From Hyphomicrobiales bacterium (GTDB taxonomy: Bacteria > Pseudomonadota > Alphaproteobacteria > Rhizobiales > Aestuariivirgaceae), in contig JAIBJH010000089.1 of the NCBI GenBank assembly GCA_020029455.1, forward strand, positions 1-9,737: a stretch of 9,737 bases of DNA. Direction: 5' to 3'. Positions within the stretch are counted from its first letter, which is position 1; each line of letters opens with the position of its first letter. The position numbers were made by a program, and so were the translations under genes. The notes beneath the pieces are model-generated. The model made no database searches. It was not told where the DNA came from and saw nothing but the letters and a program-made list of their open reading frames with translations. Below are positions 5,824 to 9,737 of the stretch, piece by piece.

Positions 5824-6597
5824 ATGGACCCGGTAGCGCCTTTGCCAGCGCAACCCGCGTGGCGGCGCTTTGCAGCGCCGGCTGCCCTGTTGCTGTTGAT
5901 GGCCGCTGGCTACGTCCTTGGCCTGCACAAATACCTTACGCTTGAGGCGATTGCCGAGCACCGCGCAGCCCTCGAGACGTTTACGCAGCAGAACTGGCTG
6001 CTTGCCTTGCTTCTCTTCATGGGCGTCTATGTGGCCGCGGTTGCCCTGTCTGTGCCCGGCGCCAGCGTTCTCACCGTGGCAGGGGGGCTGCTTTTTGGGT
6101 GGTTCGTGACGGGCATTTCCGTTGTCTTCAGCGCCACGCTGGGCGCCACATTGTTTTTTCTCGTGCTACAAACGGCAGTGGGTTCGAGTTTAGTCAGCAA
6201 AACAAACCCGAAGATCGCGGCCGTTTGCGAAGGCTTTGCCCGCGATGCCTTCAACTATCTTCTTTTCTTGCGGTTGGTTCCTGCTTTTCCCTTCTGGCTG
6301 GTGAACATTGCCGCTGCTGTTGCCGGCATGAGATTGCGCACTTTCACACTGGCAACCGCCATCGGCATCATTCCCGCCACCTTTGCCTTTGCCTATGTGG
6401 GTGAAGGCCTCGACAGCGTACTCGATGCGCAGAACGCGGCCCATGCCGCATGTGTGGTCGAGAAGGGTGAGCACGCCTGCCCGTTCGATTTGTCCTTGTC
6501 ATCGCTTGTGACCGCCGAACTCCTCATTGCTTTTGCCGCACTGGGCGTTCTGGCCCTCGTGCCCGTGGCTCTGCGCAGGTGGCGCCCACCTGCATGA
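5824..6597 (+). CDS. TVP38/TMEM64 (VTT-domain) family inner-membrane protein
   Basis: The 257-residue protein has an N-terminal membrane segment (about 16-34), further hydrophobic segments at about 58-77, 82-115 and 172-192, and a final one at about 228-250 before a basic RRWRPP tail. The VTT/SNARE-associated core is visible as VPGASVLTVAGGLLFG (78-92) and FLRLVPAFPFWLVN (148-161) followed by AAAVAGM. DedA-superfamily relatives are linked to membrane homeostasis and lipid or ion transport; the activity of this branch is not established. Two cysteines (C210, C219) lie in the last loop and could form a disulfide. I prefer the ATG at 5824, with AGAGG (5814-5818) five bases upstream, over the in-frame ATG at 5806. 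Its stop overlaps the start of the flavin reductase (ATGA), a pairing often seen as neighbours or fusions, which suggests joint function. Confidence 0.9.
   Translation: MDPVAPLPAQPAWRRFAAPAALLLLMAAGYVLGLHKYLTLEAIAEHRAALETFTQQNWLLALLLFMGVYVAAVALSVPGASVLTVAGGLLFGWFVTGISVVFSATLGATLFFLVLQTAVGSSLVSKTNPKIAAVCEGFARDAFNYLLFLRLVPAFPFWLVNIAAAVAGMRLRTFTLATAIGIIPATFAFAYVGEGLDSVLDAQNAAHAACVVEKGEHACPFDLSLSSLVTAELLIAFAALGVLALVPVALRRWRPPA
6575..6593 (+). promoter_or_regulatory. Hairpin covering the reductase ribosome binding site
   Basis: GCAGGTGG-CGC-CCACCTGC is a perfect 8-bp stem with a 3-base loop, ending one base before the ATG at 6594. The only Shine-Dalgarno-like sequence (AGGTGG, 6577-6582) is in the stem. 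Ribosomes finishing the TVP38 gene would open it, so it likely enforces translational coupling. Confidence 0.5.
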
Positions 6598-8003
6598 TCT
6601 TTGATCTTGCCGTCATTGGCGCAGGCTCGGCCGGCCTTTCCGTTGCGGCCGCGGCAGCGCAATTTGGCCAAAGCGTCGTCCTCTTCGAGAAGGGCGAGAT
6701 GGGCGGCGAATGCCTGAACACCGGCTGCATTCCCTCAAAGGCTCTCTTGGCAGCTGCCAAGGCAGCACATGCCCACCGCAGTTCTGCTTCTTTGGGTGTT
6801 GTGGCCGATGAGCCGGAGATCAGTTTTACCAAGGTCATGGACCACGTGGATGGCGTGATCGCCGCCATCGCCCCTCATGACTCGCAGGCGCGCTTTGAAG
6901 GCCTTGGCGTGAAGGTGGTGCGCGCTGTAGCGCGCTTCACCAGCCGCAATGTGCTGGAAGCAAATGGCGAGCCCTTCGAGGCGCGCCGCATTGTCATCGC
7001 CACGGGATCGCGCCCCGCCATTCCCGCCATTCCAGGCCTTGTCGAGGCGCCCTATTTCACCAATGAGACCATCTTCAAGAACCGCACGCTTCCCGGGCAC
7101 CTCGTCATCATCGGCGCAGGTCCGGTGGGTCTTGAATTGGCCCAGGCATTTCGCAGGCTGGGCTCCGGGGCAACTGTCCTGGATGCCGCACTATGCCTTG
7201 CAAAGGATGATCCCGAACTGGTGGCGGTGGTGCTCGAACAACTGAGAAGTGAAGGCATCGTCATCCACACAAATGTGAGCGTCCGTTCGATAGGAAGTGC
7301 AGGAGCCGGCATTGAAGTCCAGTTGCAGGATGGGCAGAAGATCAGCGGCACGCATCTTCTTGTGGCGGCCGGCCGCGCGGCCAACATTGAAGGCCTTAAC
7401 CTTGAGGCCGCAGGCATTGAGCGCGATGCGCGCGGCATCAAGATCGATAGCTCCTTGCGAAGCGTTTCCAATCGCAGCGTCTATGTAGCAGGCGATGCCG
7501 CCGCCGGCCTACAACTCACCCATGTTGCAAACTATCATGCTGGCCTCATCATCCGGAATGCCCTCTTCCGACTGCCTGTGAAAAACCGCAGCGACATCAT
7601 CCCCTGGGTCACTTTTACCGATCCGGAACTTGCCCATGTCGGTCTTGACGAAGCAGAGGCCCGCGCCGCGCATGGCGAGAAAGTGAAGATCCTGCGTTGG
7701 TCCTTCGGCGAAAACGACAGGGCCGTTGCCGAAGGAACGCCGGAAGGTTTGGTTAAGATTGTCACCCTGAAAAACGGCAGGATACTTGGCGCATCCATCG
7801 TGGCCCCCAACGCAGGAGAGCAGATCGCCCTCTGGTCCCTGGCCGTAAGCCGAAGGCTGAAAATTTCCGCCATCGCCGGCCTCGTCTTGCCCTATCCGAC
7901 CTTGAGCGAAGCCGGAAAGCGCGCTGCCATTTCCTATTATGCAGGGCTGCCCGGCAAACCATGGCTGCGTAAAATGATCGGAATCCTGAAACTATTCGGC
8001 TAA
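6594..8003 (+). CDS. Class I pyridine nucleotide-disulfide oxidoreductase (MerA/lipoamide dehydrogenase-like) with Tyr at the catalytic His position
   Basis: The 469-residue flavoprotein shows the FAD site GAGSAG (9-14), redox-active disulfide GGECLNTGCIPSK (C40, C45), ATGSRP (136-141), a second dinucleotide site IIGAGPVG (172-179), the second FAD motif VAGDAA (298-303) and the C-terminal dimerisation domain. Aspartate 197 at the end of the second strand of the NAD(P) domain hints at NADH rather than NADPH (inference). The HPTxxE dyad of lipoamide dehydrogenase and glutathione reductase reads YPTLSE here (Y434, E439), so the proton-relay His is absent. There is also no C-terminal CC pair or N-terminal heavy-metal domain, so it is neither ordinary lipoamide dehydrogenase nor mercuric reductase. 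It overlaps the TVP38 stop as ATGA; an in-frame GTG at 6579 is less likely. The natural substrate is unknown; electron delivery to a membrane partner is possible. Confidence 0.9.
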   Translation: MIFDLAVIGAGSAGLSVAAAAAQFGQSVVLFEKGEMGGECLNTGCIPSKALLAAAKAAHAHRSSASLGVVADEPEISFTKVMDHVDGVIAAIAPHDSQARFEGLGVKVVRAVARFTSRNVLEANGEPFEARRIVIATGSRPAIPAIPGLVEAPYFTNETIFKNRTLPGHLVIIGAGPVGLELAQAFRRLGSGATVLDAALCLAKDDPELVAVVLEQLRSEGIVIHTNVSVRSIGSAGAGIEVQLQDGQKISGTHLLVAAGRAANIEGLNLEAAGIERDARGIKIDSSLRSVSNRSVYVAGDAAAGLQLTHVANYHAGLIIRNALFRLPVKNRSDIIPWVTFTDPELAHVGLDEAEARAAHGEKVKILRWSFGENDRAVAEGTPEGLVKIVTLKNGRILGASIVAPNAGEQIALWSLAVSRRLKISAIAGLVLPYPTLSEAGKRAAISYYAGLPGKPWLRKMIGILKLFG

Positions 8004-8013
8004 TCTGGCCGCC

Positions 8014-9480
8014 ATGACCAAGTCCGACAACGAGAAGCTGGTTCCGCGCCCCGTGCCGGCCCGTGGCCTTTCCACAAAGGTTTTGGCATTGACTGTCATC
8101 TTCGTGATGTTGGGAGAGGTCCTGATCTTTCTTCCGTCCATTGCCAATTTCCGTATCCAGTGGCTGAAGGCCCGCGTGGCCCAGGCGGAGATTGCGGCCC
8201 TTGCCGCCGAGGCCGCCCCCAACGCCATCGTTGACGAGACCCTCCGCACCGAAATCCTGAAAGGCGCAGGCGTCACCGCCGTCTCCCTGATGCGTGACAA
8301 CCGCAAGCAACTCGTGCTGCGTGGCGGCGACCGCGAAATGGTCGAAGAGACTTTTGATCTGCGCGGCCAGTTCCGCGTCGATACATTGCCAGAGGCACTC
8401 TCGGCGCTGTTCCGTTCCGGCGATCGGCTGATTGGCATCACCGACGATCCGCCCAATATGTCCGGCGACCTGATCGAGATCGCGCTGCATGAGCGCCCGC
8501 TGATCGATGCCATGCGCAAATTCGGCCTCAACATCCTGATGCTGTCGCTGGTGTTGTCCGCGATTGTTGCCGGGATGATCTATGCGGCTCTCAACCGCCT
8601 CTTGGTCAGGCCCATGCAAAAGCTCTCCGAAAACATGACGGCATTCGCAGCTGACCCAGAGAATGCCGCGCGCATTATCGCGCCCAGCGGCCGCGAGGAC
8701 GAACTGGGCGTTGCCGAGCATGGCTTGCGCGACATGCAGAGCGAGCTGCAGCACCTTCTGCAACAGAAGAGCAGGCTGGCGGCGCTGGGCCTTGCCGTCA
8801 GCAAGGTCAGCCACGATTTGCGCAACATGTTGACGTCGGCGCAACTGATCTCCGACCGCCTGACGGAAGTGCGCGATCCCAATGTGCAGCGCTTCGCCCC
8901 GAAACTCATCGGCTCGCTGGACCGCGCCATCAACTTCCTCAACCAGACCTTGAAATATGGCCAGGCCCAGGAGCCTTCACCCGACAGGCAGATGTTCGCG
9001 CTTGAGCCTGTGGTGCGCGATGTGTTGGAGACTTTCGCCCTTGCCGGATTGCCGCGTCTGGAATTGAAACTGCTGGTCGCTCCTTCCGTGACCGTTGATG
9101 CCGACCGCGAACAGCTGACGCGCATCCTCACCAATCTGGTGCGCAACTGCGTCCAGGCCTTCGATGCTGCAAGTGAACGAAAGGCGCCGCCGCGCGTGGA
9201 AGTGCGTGCCTGGCGCGAGGGAATCGTGACAGCGATCGAGATCGCCGACAACGGCCCCGGCATTCCCGAAAGCGTGCGCGAGAAACTTTTCGAGGCCTTC
9301 CAGTCTGCCGCAAAACCCGGCGGCACTGGCCTTGGCCTGGCCATATCGGCAGAGCTTGTCCAGGCCCATGCCGGCACCATCACCGTCAAGTCAACCGGCC
9401 CCGACGGAACGGTATTTTTGCTGACGCTGCCTGACCAGCCCCTCAGCATGGCGGAGCACATGTTCCAGGCTCGCGGCTAG
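8014..9480 (+). CDS. Membrane-bound sensor histidine kinase, orphan
   Basis: The 488-residue protein has membrane segments at about 22-42 and 170-192 flanking a periplasmic sensor of about 125 residues that I do not recognise, a HAMP linker (about 193-245), a dimerisation domain with phosphoacceptor H267 in SHDLRN, and an HATPase_c domain. The ATPase boxes are the N box (N374 and N378 in LTNLVRNCVQAF), G1 DNGPGIP (412-418) and G2 GGTGLGL (436-442), so it should autophosphorylate. There is no receiver domain and no response-regulator gene in the window, so its partner is elsewhere. The start is 10 bases after the reductase stop, without a clear Shine-Dalgarno sequence, which suggests coupling. 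It may sense envelope or redox conditions linked to the two upstream genes, but that is inference from position only. Confidence 0.93.
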   Translation: MTKSDNEKLVPRPVPARGLSTKVLALTVIFVMLGEVLIFLPSIANFRIQWLKARVAQAEIAALAAEAAPNAIVDETLRTEILKGAGVTAVSLMRDNRKQLVLRGGDREMVEETFDLRGQFRVDTLPEALSALFRSGDRLIGITDDPPNMSGDLIEIALHERPLIDAMRKFGLNILMLSLVLSAIVAGMIYAALNRLLVRPMQKLSENMTAFAADPENAARIIAPSGREDELGVAEHGLRDMQSELQHLLQQKSRLAALGLAVSKVSHDLRNMLTSAQLISDRLTEVRDPNVQRFAPKLIGSLDRAINFLNQTLKYGQAQEPSPDRQMFALEPVVRDVLETFALAGLPRLELKLLVAPSVTVDADREQLTRILTNLVRNCVQAFDAASERKAPPRVEVRAWREGIVTAIEIADNGPGIPESVREKLFEAFQSAAKPGGTGLGLAISAELVQAHAGTITVKSTGPDGTVFLLTLPDQPLSMAEHMFQARG

Positions 9481-9548
9481 CGCGCTTGCCTTTCACGGGA
9501 GGCCGTACTATTGAGGCCCCGTTCCCGCGCCCAAGGCGCCGGACATAA
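9481..9548. other. Short intergenic region before tRNA-Arg
   Basis: These 68 GC-rich bases must hold the tRNA promoter unless the tRNA is read through from the kinase gene. A TACTAT (9506-9511) could be a -10, but the best -35 (TTGCCT, 9486-9491) is only 14 bases away, which is too short for a confident call. No clear terminator for the kinase gene is visible. Confidence 0.3.
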
Positions 9549-9626
9549 GCGCCCGTAGCTCAGCTGGATCAGAGCACCAGACTACGAATCTGGGGGTCAG
9601 AGGTTCGAATCCTTTCGGGCGCGCCA
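9549..9626 (+). tRNA. tRNA-Arg (anticodon ACG)
   Basis: The full cloverleaf can be drawn. The acceptor stem pairs GCGCCCG (9549-9555) with CGGGCGC (9616-9622). The D arm is GCTC/GAGC. The anticodon stem CCAGA/TCTGG encloses the loop CTACGAA, with anticodon ACG at 9584-9586. The T arm AGAGG/CCTTT has loop TTCGAAT. The discriminator G (9623) and CCA (9624-9626) are encoded. A34 is expected to be converted to inosine, so that it reads CGU, CGC and CGA. A run of six T follows directly and may help end the transcript. Confidence 0.97.
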
Positions 9627-9737
9627 TTTTTTCAAACACTTAGTGAAATTTTACCCTCAACTAGTCTCTTTCTAGTCGCATCTTCATGGACGCCTAGACC
9701 GTTTACCCAACGTCAAATTGTGTTTATGCTTCTAACA
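9627..9737. other. AT-richer tail after the tRNA with small inverted repeats
   Basis: No gene is visible in these last 111 bases, and they look clearly less GC-rich than the rest of the window. They contain T6 (9627-9632), the inverted repeat TTTCA/TGAAA (9630-9634, 9644-9648) around CACTTAGTG, and ACTAG/CTAGT (9660-9664, 9672-9676) with a 7-base loop. This may be ordinary intergenic DNA or the edge of an element integrated at the tRNA. The window ends before this can be decided. Confidence 0.35.

Noticed and set aside
7762..8844. 360-codon open frame on the minus strand
   Set aside because: It spans the end of the reductase and the start of the kinase on the opposite strand, is rich in His/Gln/Arg, and has no domain. 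It is a shadow frame.
1..9737. CRISPR array, insertion sequence, toxin-antitoxin or defence system
   Set aside because: No spaced direct repeats, no transposase or terminal inverted repeats, and every long gene is assigned to a housekeeping or conserved family.

Overview
The window is GC-rich, ordinary chromosomal DNA from an alphaproteobacterium, most likely of the Hyphomicrobiales (Rhizobiales) type. Two things suggest this: the protein sequences, and the gene order rpmH-rnpA-yidC-engB followed by argB-HAD phosphatase-dapD, which I recall as typical of that group. I could not run a search to place it more closely.

Positions 1-1988, minus strand: an amino-acid biosynthesis operon made of argB (arginine), a HAD-family pyrimidine 5'-nucleotidase-like hydrolase, and the first 119 codons of dapD (lysine/diaminopimelate), which runs off the left edge. 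Genes overlap by 4 bases or lie 1 base apart. A candidate promoter with a perfect 12-base palindrome over its -10 lies just before argB.

Positions 2004-2628, plus strand: one divergent gene for a 168-residue protein of unknown function with a CC and a CPKC cysteine pair. It has a near-ideal FNR/FixK-type box (TTGAC-N4-ATCAA), a well-placed -10 and a strong ribosome binding site. This is the clearest regulatory signal in the window. The gene sits between engB and argB, which are usually neighbours on the same strand.

Positions 2636-5699, minus strand: rpmH, rnpA, yidC and engB, packed as an operon for ribosome, RNase P and membrane-protein biogenesis. A good sigma70-type promoter lies about 120 bases before rpmH. 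yidC and engB overlap their upstream neighbours, and rpmH and engB start with GTG.

Positions 5545-5823: a 279-base divergent intergenic region that holds the rpmH promoter and leader. I see no convincing promoter for the rightward genes.

Positions 5824-9480, plus strand: a three-gene cluster of a TVP38/TMEM64 (VTT-domain) membrane protein, a class I flavin disulfide reductase in which the usual catalytic His is Tyr, and an orphan membrane-bound sensor histidine kinase. The first two genes overlap by ATGA, and an 8-bp hairpin covering the Shine-Dalgarno region abuts the reductase start codon. The cluster plausibly makes a redox-related membrane module with its own sensor, but its substrate cannot be read from sequence.

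Positions 9549-9626: a complete tRNA-Arg(ACG) with encoded CCA, followed by 111 noticeably AT-richer bases containing small inverted repeats. This could be plain intergenic DNA or the edge of an element integrated at the tRNA. I see no CRISPR array, insertion sequence or obvious defence system. The most interesting signals are the FNR-type promoter with its unknown cysteine protein, and the TVP38-reductase-kinase cluster.
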